64,000 bases of DNA. Origin: Microbacterium paraoxydans (GTDB lineage Bacteria > Actinomycetota > Actinomycetes > Actinomycetales > Microbacteriaceae). Every line of letters begins with the position of its first letter. The first letter of the stretch is position 1. The DNA lies in NCBI RefSeq assembly GCF_020524545.1, contig NZ_JAIVLG010000007.1, positions 1 through 64,000 of the forward strand, written 5' to 3'. Shown piece by piece: positions 34,254 through 41,929 of the stretch. Made by a program: the position numbers and the translations under genes. A model generated the notes under the pieces. It was given only the letters and a program-made list of their open reading frames with translations. It ran no database searches and was not told where the DNA came from.

Positions 34254-35396
34254 TCAGCGGAGGAGGAGGTTCGGCTGCAGCAGGTACTTGAAGGAGTCGA
34301 GGCCCGCCTGGTCGACCGAGGTCTGGCTCGTGATCAGCACGGGGCTGAGCTTGTTGGCGTTGTCGCTCGACGTGAACGTCACGCGGACGAACTCGCTCTT
34401 GACCGCACCGAGAGCTTCGATCAGGTACTGCGGGTTGAGGCCGAGGGTGACCTCGTCGCCGCCCGACAGGATCGCGTCGACGGACTCGGAGGCTCGAGCG
34501 TGGTCACCACCGGAGGCATCCATGGTCACGCTGTCGGTCGAGAACGTGAATCGCAGCGGTGCGGCACGATCGAGAACGAGCGACACACGGCGGACGGCTT
34601 CGACGAGGTCGGCGGTGTTGACGACCGCATAGTGGTCGGTCTGCTCGGGGAAAAGGCGCCGGACCGGGGGGAAGTTGCCCTTGATGAGCAGCGAGGTCAC
34701 GGTCTTGTTGCCGGCGGTGAAGGCGATGATCTCACGATCGCCGGCCCCGGAGAAGGCGACCTGGATGTTGCCGGCGTGACCGAAGGTCTTCCCGACCTCG
34801 AGCAGCGTGCGGGCCGGGACCAGTGCTGTCGCGTCGACGGACTCGCCGTCCCACGGAACGTCGCGGAGCGAAACCCGGTAGCGGTCCGTGGCGACCAGGC
34901 TCAGATTGTGGCCGGACACTTCGAGCTGCACACCCGTGAGGACGGGAGTGACGTCGTCTCGCGACGCGGCGAAGCCGACCTGCGCGATCGCGGTGCCGAA
35001 TTCCTCGGCGGGAACCACACCGGAGGATCCGTTCACCTCGGGGATCGACGGGTATTCCTCGACCGGCATGGCAGCGAGCGTGAACCGTGCAGAACCGCAG
35101 GTGACGGCGATACCGCCGTCTTCCTCGACGGCGATCTCGATCGGAGCGTTCGGGAGTCGGCTGGCGATGTCCGAGAGGAGACGACCGTGGACGAGGATCG
35201 TACCCGGGGTCTCGACCGTCGCCTCGATGGTCGTCCGCGCGGACGCCTCGTAGTCGAAGGCGGAGAGGGTGAGGCTGGAACCGTCCGCCTCGATCAGCAC
35301 TCCGGCGAGGATCGGCTGCGGATTGCGCTGCGGCAGAAGTTTGACGACGAACGAGACAGCCTCGCTGAAGACATCGCGGTTGACCTGAAACCTCAC
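34254..35396 (-). CDS. dnaN: DNA polymerase III beta sliding clamp
   Basis: A 380-residue clamp with three repeated domains. Recognisable parts are MRFQVNRDVFSEAVSFVVK at the start, RNPQPILAGVLIEADG in domain I, and a C-terminal SPVLITSQTSVDQAGLDSFK ending in KYLLQPNLLLR, the variable form of the conserved C-terminal hook. It forms the ring that tethers polymerases to DNA. It is separated from dnaA by the origin and transcribed in the same direction. Confidence 0.97.
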   Translation of the reverse strand: MRFQVNRDVFSEAVSFVVKLLPQRNPQPILAGVLIEADGSSLTLSAFDYEASARTTIEATVETPGTILVHGRLLSDIASRLPNAPIEIAVEEDGGIAVTCGSARFTLAAMPVEEYPSIPEVNGSSGVVPAEEFGTAIAQVGFAASRDDVTPVLTGVQLEVSGHNLSLVATDRYRVSLRDVPWDGESVDATALVPARTLLEVGKTFGHAGNIQVAFSGAGDREIIAFTAGNKTVTSLLIKGNFPPVRRLFPEQTDHYAVVNTADLVEAVRRVSLVLDRAAPLRFTFSTDSVTMDASGGDHARASESVDAILSGGDEVTLGLNPQYLIEALGAVKSEFVRVTFTSSDNANKLSPVLITSQTSVDQAGLDSFKYLLQPNLLLR

Positions 35397-35830
35397 GGGT
35401 GCTCCCTTGTCGTCGAACTGTGACGCGTCGTCGTCGGCCCTGCCGTTGCAGGGCTTCCCATGCTAGCCCCACAGTCCTGCGTATCCCTACGTCGAGGTTT
35501 CCTGTCATCCGTTCGCCGGTTTTCCCCACCGTCTGGTGATCGGATCGCGCCTTGAATGACTTAACTCCTTAACGGTGTTAACAGCTGTGGATACTGTGGA
35601 TAAGTCGGTGGATATCAGCAGCGAGTAGGGAACTACATGCTTGTCAGTTGTGGAAACCCTGAGGAATCCGCGGGATCCCGGTCCTGGGGGGAACCGAGGC
35701 GTTCCCGGAGTTATCCACAGGTTTGGGCGTCCGGGCCACATTCGTCCCGATGGATTCCACGATCATCCACAAGTTATCCACATGTGCATAGAGGCATCTA
35801 ACGAGCGACCAGAATCCCAGTCCGGCACAC
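35397..35830. other. Chromosomal replication origin (oriC)
   Basis: This intergenic region contains perfect DnaA boxes TTATCCACA at 35711-35719 and 35774-35782 and the inverse TGTGGATAA at 35595-35603. Near-matches are TGTGGATAC (35586-35594), TGTGGAAAC (35649-35657) and TCATCCACA (35763-35771). An AT-richer stretch at 35551-35584 (TTAACTCCTTAACGGTGTTA) is a candidate unwinding element. Location between dnaN and dnaA is the standard actinobacterial origin. Confidence 0.88.
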
Positions 35831-35878
35831 AAAAAAGTGGAGGACCGCATCCGTTCAGGTGCGGTCCTCCACTTTTTT
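35831..35878 (-). terminator. Rho-independent terminator of dnaA
   Basis: A perfect 19-bp inverted repeat from AAAAAAGTGGAGGACCGCA to TGCGGTCCTCCACTTTTTT with a 10-nt loop, 15 nt after the dnaA stop codon. On the minus strand it ends in six T. It also insulates oriC from dnaA transcription. Confidence 0.93.
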
Positions 35879-35893
35879 GAGAGGTGCGGCGTG

Positions 35894-37285
35894 TCAGCGT
35901 CGGCCGAGCTGGGTCGTGATCTCGGTGACCTGGTTGTAGATGGAGCGGCGCTCCTTCATGAGCTCGCTGATCTTCTTGTACGCGTACATGACGGTGGTGT
36001 GATCGCGGTTGCCGAACAGCTGACCGATCTTCGGCAGCGACAGACTCGTGCGCTCCCTGCACAGATACATGGCGATCTGTCGTGACGTGGCGATCTGCTG
36101 CGACCGGCTCGATCCGTAGAGGTCGTCCACAGTGAGCTTGAAGTACTGCGCCGTCGCGGTGATGATGTCGGTCGGCGAGATGATGTTGTCTTCTGTCGTG
36201 TCGATGATGTCGCGGAGGACGGTCTGCGCGAGGGAGATGTCGAGGGCCGAACGGTTCAGGCTCGCGAACGCGGAGACACGGATGAGTGCGCCCTCCAGCT
36301 CGCGGATGTTCGAGGAGACGACGGTCGCGATGTACTCGAGCACCTCGTCGGGGATGTGGAGCGCCTCGCTCTGCGCCTTCTTCCGCAGGATCGCGATGCG
36401 CGTCTCGAGGTCCGGCGCCTGCACATCGGTGATGAGCCCCCACTCGAAGCGGCTCCGCATCCGGTCCTCGAAGCCCGTCAGATGCTTGGGCGCGACATCA
36501 CTGGTGATGACGACCTGCTTGTTGTGATCGTGCAGCGTGTTGAACGTGTGGAAGAACGCTTCCTGAGTCTCGGCGCGCCCCTGAAGGAACTGGATGTCGT
36601 CGATCAGGAGGATGTCCACGTCGCGGTACCTGGCCTGGAATGCGGCACCGCGGTTGTTCGCGATCGAGTTGATGAAGTCGTTCGTGAACTCTTCGCTCGA
36701 GACGTAGCGGACCTTGACCCCGGCATAGAGGGACTGCGCGTAGTCGCCGATCGCGTGGAGGAGGTGCGTCTTGCCTAGTCCGGAGTCGCCGTAGATGAAG
36801 AGCGGGTTGTACGCCTTGGCGGGCGCCTCGGCCACGGCGACCGCTGCGGCGTGCGCGAATCGGTTGGACTGGCCGATCACGAAGTTGTCGAAGGTGTACT
36901 TCGGGTTCAGCCGCGACTCGTGCCGCAGCTGGGTGGGCTGTTCCATCGGGGATTCGATGCGGATCTGCTCGGTGCGTCCGAAGTCGCCGACGGCGATGGG
37001 AGCCGTCTGCTGCTCCGCCAGTTCGTGGTTCACGACGACGCGGTACGAGGTGACCTCGTCTCCGATGTGCGAGAGGGCCTCCATGATCGGGAGTCGGAGA
37101 CGCTTGTTGATCTGCGCTGCGGTCAGATCGTTGGGGACTTCGAGGTACAGGGTCGCGGACATGACGCCGGCCGGGACGGCGAGGCTGAGGAAGCCCTGCA
37201 GCTGGGGGGTGACGCGATCGTCGTCGGCCAGCAGCTCCTGCACCGTGGTCCAGATCGGCACGTCGGGCTGGGCGGGTGATGTCAT
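35894..37285 (-). CDS. dnaA: Chromosomal replication initiator DnaA
   Basis: A 463-residue AAA+ initiator. Domain I spans about 1-80, a short domain II follows, and the AAA+ core has Walker A GDSGLGKT (166-173), Walker B ILLIDDIQFLQG and sensor 1 VVITSDV. Domain IV carries the DnaA signature FGNRDHTTVMYAYKKI near 430-445. The short domain II makes it smaller than streptomycete DnaA. Start ATG 37285. DnaA boxes lie on both sides (oriC and 37333-37441), consistent with autoregulation. Confidence 0.98.
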   Translation of the reverse strand: MTSPAQPDVPIWTTVQELLADDDRVTPQLQGFLSLAVPAGVMSATLYLEVPNDLTAAQINKRLRLPIMEALSHIGDEVTSYRVVVNHELAEQQTAPIAVGDFGRTEQIRIESPMEQPTQLRHESRLNPKYTFDNFVIGQSNRFAHAAAVAVAEAPAKAYNPLFIYGDSGLGKTHLLHAIGDYAQSLYAGVKVRYVSSEEFTNDFINSIANNRGAAFQARYRDVDILLIDDIQFLQGRAETQEAFFHTFNTLHDHNKQVVITSDVAPKHLTGFEDRMRSRFEWGLITDVQAPDLETRIAILRKKAQSEALHIPDEVLEYIATVVSSNIRELEGALIRVSAFASLNRSALDISLAQTVLRDIIDTTEDNIISPTDIITATAQYFKLTVDDLYGSSRSQQIATSRQIAMYLCRERTSLSLPKIGQLFGNRDHTTVMYAYKKISELMKERRSIYNQVTEITTQLGRR

Positions 37286-37601
37286 GACGCTCCGGACGAG
37301 GAATCGAGGCGGGGTCGACGTGCCGTGCCCCCTGTGGATAACTTAGGATGCCACGGTAGTCATCCCGGCTGTGAACGGCAACCTGCCCTTGAAAACACGC
37401 GCGCGTGTTGCGCTCGCCGGGCGCGCCACGGTTGTGGATAATGGCTGTGCGGTGCGTGCTGTGCCGTCATCCCGGAAGCGCGCAGATTTGCTCTGCGCGC
37501 CGGTACGACGTACCCTAAGTCGGTTGACTTATGCCATTTTTGGCAGTTCCCCATGTCTCCGGTCGAAGTGAATCCGGTGGCAGCATTCCCGGAGTGATCC
37601 C
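37286..37601. promoter_or_regulatory. dnaA-rpmH divergent intergenic region
   Basis: Two perfect inverse DnaA boxes TGTGGATAA lie at 37333-37341 and 37433-37441. A rightward promoter for rpmH is suggested by TTGCTC (37488-37493), a 17-bp spacer and TACCCT (37511-37516). The hairpin GCGCGCAGA-TTTGC-TCTGCGCGC (37478-37500) overlaps that -35. The leftward dnaA promoter probably overlaps the first DnaA box. No protein gene is present. Confidence 0.65.
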
Positions 37602-37739
37602 ATGAGCAAGCGCACTTTCCAGCCCAACAACCGTCGTCGCGCCAAGAAGCACGGTTTCCGTGCCCGCATGCGCACGCGTGCCGGCCGCGGCATCCTCGCT
37701 GCACGCCGCGCGAAGGGCCGCACCGAGCTCTCTGCGTAG
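37602..37739 (+). CDS. rpmH: 50S ribosomal protein L34
   Basis: 45 residues, beginning [19 protein letters not shown] and ending GRTELSA, the classic basic L34 sequence ([19 protein letters not shown]). It is a structural protein of the large subunit. It lies 6 nt before rnpA and heads the conserved rpmH-rnpA-yidD-yidC run away from dnaA. Confidence 0.98.
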   Translation: MSKRTFQPNNRRRAKKHGFRARMRTRAGRGILAARRAKGRTELSA

Positions 37740-37745
37740 TCCACT

Positions 37746-38096
37746 GTGCTCGCCCGCCCGTATCGACTGACCCGCGGGAGCGACTACCGTCTGGTCGTTC
37801 GACGCGGATCCCGTTGTGGTGGGGCGCGCGTCATCACCTCGGTGCTGGCGACGGGCGAGAACAGAGCCGCAAGGTTCGGATTCATCATCAGTAAGCAGGT
37901 AGGCACCGCTGTGGTGCGCAATACCGTGCGTCGGCGACTCAAAGCCGTGTGCGCGGAGGCGTTGCCGCGCGTACCTGAGGGCACGGATGTCGTCATCCGT
38001 GCCCTTCCTGCATCCTCCAGCGCGTCTTTCGCGGAGCTGCGCGCCGACGTCGATCGCTGCCTGAGCAGACTCGCTTCGGCAACGGTGTCGGCATGA
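37746..38096 (+). CDS. rnpA: Ribonuclease P protein component
   Basis: A 116-residue basic protein that binds RNase P RNA for 5' maturation of tRNA precursors. The conserved RNR-like stretch is AVVRNTVRRRLKAVCAE, preceded by RFGFIISKQVG. Start GTG 37746 gives MLARPYRLTRGSDYR. Its stop overlaps the yidD start (ATGA). Confidence 0.95.
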   Translation: MLARPYRLTRGSDYRLVVRRGSRCGGARVITSVLATGENRAARFGFIISKQVGTAVVRNTVRRRLKAVCAEALPRVPEGTDVVIRALPASSSASFAELRADVDRCLSRLASATVSA

Positions 38097-38443
38097 CCGC
38101 GCTACCGGCTTCTTCCGTGGGGACGGCGCGATGGCACGCGCGGGACCTGGTGCGGACCATCCCGGTGATCCCCCGGAATCTCGTGCTCGGTTTCCTCACT
38201 GCGTACCGCAAGGTCATCTCTCCGATGTACGGAGATGTCTGTGCGTATTACCCCAGCTGTTCGGCTTACGCTGTAGGTGCGGTGCAGCAGCACGGTGCAG
38301 TGAAGGGAGCGGCGCTCTCGGCGTGGCGCATCCTCCGCTGCAATCCCTGGACCAGCGGCGGCGTCGACGACGTCCGGCCGCACGACCACTTCCGTTACGA
38401 CTTGACCGCTCATGGTTTCGTCGTCCCTTCCCGAAAGGACTGA
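38093..38443 (+). CDS. yidD: Membrane protein insertion efficiency factor YidD
   Basis: A 116-residue protein with the YidD signature: YRKVISPMYGDVCAYYPSCS, then YAVGAVQQHGAVKGAALSAW and RILRCNPWTSGGVDDV. It supports YidC-mediated insertion of membrane proteins. Start overlaps rnpA by 4 nt; yidC starts 4 nt after its stop. Confidence 0.95.
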   Translation: MTALPASSVGTARWHARDLVRTIPVIPRNLVLGFLTAYRKVISPMYGDVCAYYPSCSAYAVGAVQQHGAVKGAALSAWRILRCNPWTSGGVDDVRPHDHFRYDLTAHGFVVPSRKD

Positions 38444-38446
38444 TCG

Positions 38447-39517
38447 GTGGGTCTTGACCTTCTGCTCGCCAGCGCCACTCCCAGCCCCGACTCTGCGGCG
38501 GGGGGCTTCGACCTGCTCGGCACCATCCTGTGGCCGCTGAAGTGGGTCGTCGAGCTGATCCTCGTCGCCTGGCACTGGCTTCTGACCACCGTCGGTCTTC
38601 CGTCTGCGTCCGGTCTCACCTGGGTGCTGTCCATCGTCGGTCTCGTGGTCGTGGTCCGTGCTGCCCTGATCCCGCTGTTCGTAAAGCAGATCAAGAGCCA
38701 GCGCAAAATGATGGAAATCGCTCCTGAACTGCGGAAAGTTCAGGAGAAGTACAAGGGCAAGAAGGATCAGCTCTCTCGCGAGGCCATGAGCCGCGAGACG
38801 ATGGCGCTCTACAAGAAGCACGGCACGACACCGATGTCGAGCTGCCTGCCTCTCCTCGTTCAGATGCCGATCTTCTTCTCGCTGTACAGCGTGCTGAGCG
38901 ACGTCAAGAAGCACGCGGAGCAAGGCCTCGGCGGTGTGGGGTTGCTCAACCCCGAGCTCACCAAGGAGTTCTACGACGCCAAGCTCTTCGGCGTCGCGTC
39001 GCTGCACGAAACCCTCGGCAACGCGGTCGATGCCAACAACACCACGGCGATCATCATCCTCGTCACGCTCGTCGTGCTCATGATCGCGTCGCAGTTCTTC
39101 ACTCAGCTGCAGATCATCTCGAAGAACCTGTCGCCGGAGGCCAAGACCGGCCAGGCGTACCAGATGCAGAAGATCATGCTGTACGTCCTGCCGCTGGGGT
39201 TCATCTTCTCCGGTGTCTTCTTCCCGCTCGGCGTCGTCGTCTACTGGTTCATCTCCAACCTGTGGACGATGGGACAGCAGTTCCTCGTCATCCGGGAGAT
39301 GCCGACCCCGGGCTCAGAAGCAGCCAAGGCTCGTGAGGAGAGACTCGCTCGCAAGGGGAAGGCGATCGACTCATCCGGCAAGGTCGTCCCGATGGCCGTG
39401 TACGAGGCCGAGCAGCAGCGTCTGCTCGAGGAGGCCGAGAAGGCGAAGGCTGAGGCCCCCAAGCGTCAGCAGCCAGTGGGTAAGAAGCGTGCGAAGAAGA
39501 AGGGGAGCGGTTCATGA
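38447..39517 (+). CDS. yidC: Membrane protein insertase YidC
   Basis: A 356-residue Oxa1/YidC-family insertase. Hydrophobic segments lie near 25-50, 58-80, 125-145, 195-215 and 240-275, with the family segments GTTPMSSCLPLLVQMPIFFS and GVFFPLGVVVYWFISNLWTM. The C-terminal 70 residues are highly basic and helical (KKRAKKKGSGS end), a ribosome-contacting tail. Start GTG 38447 after AAAGGA. Overlaps the jag gene by ATGA. Confidence 0.96.
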   Translation: MGLDLLLASATPSPDSAAGGFDLLGTILWPLKWVVELILVAWHWLLTTVGLPSASGLTWVLSIVGLVVVVRAALIPLFVKQIKSQRKMMEIAPELRKVQEKYKGKKDQLSREAMSRETMALYKKHGTTPMSSCLPLLVQMPIFFSLYSVLSDVKKHAEQGLGGVGLLNPELTKEFYDAKLFGVASLHETLGNAVDANNTTAIIILVTLVVLMIASQFFTQLQIISKNLSPEAKTGQAYQMQKIMLYVLPLGFIFSGVFFPLGVVVYWFISNLWTMGQQFLVIREMPTPGSEAAKAREERLARKGKAIDSSGKVVPMAVYEAEQQRLLEEAEKAKAEAPKRQQPVGKKRAKKKGSGS

Positions 39518-40005
39518 GTGAGACCATGACCGAGAACACCGAGCCGACCGTGGCTCAGCTCGAGAACGAAGGCGATGTCGCCGCGGACTACCTCGAGGAG
39601 CTCCTCGACATCGCCGACATCGACGGTGACCTGAACCTCGACGTGCGCCAGGGGCGTGCGTATGTGTCGGTGGAGGCGGAGGGCGACGCTCTCGCGCTTC
39701 TGTCGGCGCCCGATACGGTGCAGGCACTTCAGGAGCTCACCCGCCTGGCTGTGCAGAGCAAGACGGGATCGTTCTCCCGTCTGATCCTTGACATCGCAGG
39801 CTCCCGCGACACGCGCCGCCGGCAGCTTGAGACGCTGGTCGACGCTGCGGCCGCGAAGCTCGACGAAGGTTCCTCGCAGGCTTCTCTTCCTTCTATGTCG
39901 AGCTACGAGCGCAAGCTGGTGCATGACATCGCTGCCGACCGCGGTCTCGTCTCGGAGTCCTATGGCGAGGGTGCCGACCGTCACACGGTTCTTCGTCGCC
40001 GCTGA
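39514..40005 (+). CDS. jag: Jag/KhpB-like R3H-domain RNA-binding protein
   Basis: A 163-residue protein: acidic N-terminus, a KH-type domain (about 45-100, LNLDVRQGRAYVSVEAEGDA) and a C-terminal R3H domain (about 105-160, with SSYERKLVHDIAADRGLVSE). It is a single-stranded nucleic-acid binder related to KhpB and always follows yidC. Start ATG 39514 overlaps the yidC stop; ATG 39526 is an alternative. A parS site begins immediately after its stop codon. Confidence 0.9.
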   Translation: MSETMTENTEPTVAQLENEGDVAADYLEELLDIADIDGDLNLDVRQGRAYVSVEAEGDALALLSAPDTVQALQELTRLAVQSKTGSFSRLILDIAGSRDTRRRQLETLVDAAAAKLDEGSSQASLPSMSSYERKLVHDIAADRGLVSESYGEGADRHTVLRRR

Positions 40006-40021
40006 TGTTTCACGTGAAACA
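40006..40021. promoter_or_regulatory. parS site 1
   Basis: Perfect 16-bp palindrome TGTTTCACGTGAAACA directly abutting the jag stop codon and 17 nt before rsmG. It is the consensus ParB centromere site. Confidence 0.95.
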
Positions 40022-40038
40022 TCGCTCCGGGACCGCAG

Positions 40039-40662
40039 ATGACTGAGGTCGAGAACGAGCCCGCCGTCGCCGCGGAGCTCTTCGGAGATCGGATCGACGT
40101 CGCACGAGCTTTTACCGCTGCCCTTGCGCGTGAGGGGGAGGAGCGTGGGCTGATCGGCCCCCTCGAACTCCCTCGTCTGTGGACTCGGCACATCCTCAAT
40201 AGTGTGATCGCTGCTCCCCTGTTCCACGGCTCGGTCGCCGACATCGGATCCGGGGCGGGTCTGCCGGGCGTGGTGCTCGCGATCGCACGTCCCGATGTGA
40301 CGTGGACGCTCATCGAGCCGATGGAGCGTCGCGTCACCTGGCTCACCGAGCAGGTGGAGGCGCTGGGGCTGACGAATGTGGTCGTGCAGCGCGCGCGGGC
40401 CGAAGACGTTCGCCCGGCAAACGGGTTCGATGTCGTCACCGCGAGGGCTGTGAGTGCTTTGCGCACGCTCATCCCTCTCACCGCCCCTCTCGTGTGTGAC
40501 GGCGGCGAGCTCGCGCTGCTCAAGGGCATGAACGCTGCGAACGAGATCGAAGCGGCGCAGAAGCAGATCAAGAAGTTCCGTCTGACGGACGTACGGGTCG
40601 AGGTATTGGGCGAGGAGGTTCTCACCGAGACGACGCGGGTGGTTCGCGCACGCGTACGGTAG
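40039..40662 (+). CDS. rsmG: 16S rRNA (guanine527-N7)-methyltransferase RsmG
   Basis: A 207-residue SAM-dependent methyltransferase modifying G527 of 16S rRNA. Motif I is VADIGSGAGLPGVVLAIARP, followed by a LIEPMERRVTWL segment and VVTARAVSALRTLIPL. The length fits the family. Located between jag and the parS region, upstream of parA. A long palindrome containing parS 2 follows 15 nt after the stop and probably terminates it. Confidence 0.96.
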   Translation: MTEVENEPAVAAELFGDRIDVARAFTAALAREGEERGLIGPLELPRLWTRHILNSVIAAPLFHGSVADIGSGAGLPGVVLAIARPDVTWTLIEPMERRVTWLTEQVEALGLTNVVVQRARAEDVRPANGFDVVTARAVSALRTLIPLTAPLVCDGGELALLKGMNAANEIEAAQKQIKKFRLTDVRVEVLGEEVLTETTRVVRARVR

Positions 40663-40677
40663 TTCCCCCTTGTTTCG

Positions 40678-40709
40678 ACGCGGGGTGTTTCACGTGAAAC
40701 ACCCCGCGT
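40678..40709. terminator. 32-bp perfect palindrome containing parS site 2; probable rsmG terminator
   Basis: ACGCGGGG precedes and CCCCGCGT follows TGTTTCACGTGAAACA (40686-40701), giving a 32-bp perfect palindrome. It is followed by TCCTTTTTGG. It can act as a ParB site and, as RNA, as a hairpin terminator. Confidence 0.8.
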
Positions 40710-40869
40710 TCCTTTTTGGTGGTGGGGTTCTTCAGGGTGTTCGTCGGTCGAGCTCGCCACTGTGTGTCGGGGGAGACGCTCTTGCGGATGATGTCGGTGC
40801 AGTGGCGTGCGTGTAGGCAGGGGTGCTCCGTGGTCGCGTCACTAGCGAGGCGTTCGTGGTACGGGATCA

Positions 40870-40885
40870 TGTTTCACGTGAAACG
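40870..40885. promoter_or_regulatory. parS site 3
   Basis: TGTTTCACGTGAAACG, one terminal mismatch from the perfect palindrome, in non-coding DNA. Confidence 0.93.
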
Positions 40886-41191
40886 GTATGGGTGTGTGGT
40901 GAGTGCGTCTCTCTGGGCGTCCGAAGGCACACGTAGGTGACGGTGGGGCCGAGAGTGTCGCGTCCTACGGCACGTGGTGGCCCGTGAGGTCGTGACCCTG
41001 TGCCCGCTGCGCGCATGCGGGTGTGGGGGGAGCCACATCGAACGGGTCAGCATCCAGAAGATCATCCGCTGCGGCTTGACAGCACGTCGCTTCACCTGTT
41101 GTTCGGCCCTGGGCCGCGAGGGCGTGCCGTGCGCTGCGTGCGCAGACCGACCTTGCCTCGCGCTCACGACTTCACTCGAACTGGCGGTCCG

Positions 41192-41227
41192 CCGTGGAGG
41201 TTGTTTCACGTGAAACAACCTCCACGG
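41192..41227. promoter_or_regulatory. parS site 4 within a 36-bp perfect palindrome
   Basis: The core TGTTTCACGTGAAACA is at 41202-41217. The flanks CCGTGGAGGT and ACCTCCACGG extend the dyad to 36 bp with no mismatch. No T-run follows, so it does not look like a terminator. Confidence 0.93.
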
Positions 41228-41333
41228 AGCGTGTCCCGGGGCTTCTGGGTACCGCAGTCCAAAAGCGTCGCCGGTCCATGCCATGCCGCGGATCCACTCA
41301 CGCCGGCGGGCCGCAGGCGGTGCTCGTGACCGT

Positions 41334-41349
41334 TGTTTCACGTGAAACG
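41334..41349. promoter_or_regulatory. parS site 5
   Basis: TGTTTCACGTGAAACG; core GTTTCACGTGAAAC intact, in non-coding DNA. Confidence 0.93.
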
Positions 41350-41775
41350 ACACGTGCAATGCCGCAACGAGTGCAGCTCCCCTTCGTGAGCGAGGCGGTC
41401 GAACTCCTCCCCAAGACCTGCACTCGGGTTCTCTGGGATTCAAGACCGCCAGCGCACCTGATCCCCGATTGCTGCCCCGCGTGGATCACGTGTTCGCTGC
41501 TCCGAGTATTGCCGTCGCCCGCGTACAGGAATCCTTGCTGGCATGACCGTAAGACCCCTGCTTCGGAAGGTTGTTCACGGAAGCTGCCGAGACAGTGTCG
41601 TGAGAAGCCGGTGCTCAGATCGAGCGGATGCGTCCGGGAGAAGTCGTGCGCTTGACGGTCGATGCGCTGTGCGGCCGAATCCAGAGGAAAGGTCGACGCC
41701 GCTGGCGTCCCTGCGCGGAAGGGGCCAGTTGTCAGGGCCACCTGGAGGTATCAGCGCGTCCGTGTCAGAGAGGTG

Positions 41776-41791
41776 TGTTTCACGTGAAACG
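41776..41791. promoter_or_regulatory. parS site 6
   Basis: TGTTTCACGTGAAACG; core intact, 138 bp before the last site. Confidence 0.93.
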
Positions 41792-41929
41792 TGGGCGCGG
41801 ATGCTGTCCCACGATTCAGGACCGCTGCGGGGAAGGAAGGTTCCTGGAATCGCGGGCATGCGGCTGTTGTCGCCGTCGTCGAACGTCGTCCCTTGCGATT
41901 AGAGTGGAACGCGGCCCCGAAAGGAGTGG

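Larger units (their letters stand above)
40710..41929. other. Gene-free centromere-like region
   Basis: About 1.2 kb between rsmG and parA with parS sites 3-6 and no convincing gene. The open frames present are scattered, have unusual Cys/Trp/Arg-rich translations, no ribosome-binding sites and no recognisable families. AAAGGAG at 41920-41926 serves parA. It most likely functions as the ParB loading and spreading zone next to oriC. Confidence 0.75.

Noticed and set aside
40710..41929. Several open frames in the rsmG-parA gap (for example 41194-41655 and 40874-41443 minus)
   Set aside because: Their translations are Cys/Trp/Arg-rich, contain parS as VSRET or FHVK, lack ribosome-binding sites and change frame with no domain signal; best read as non-coding.
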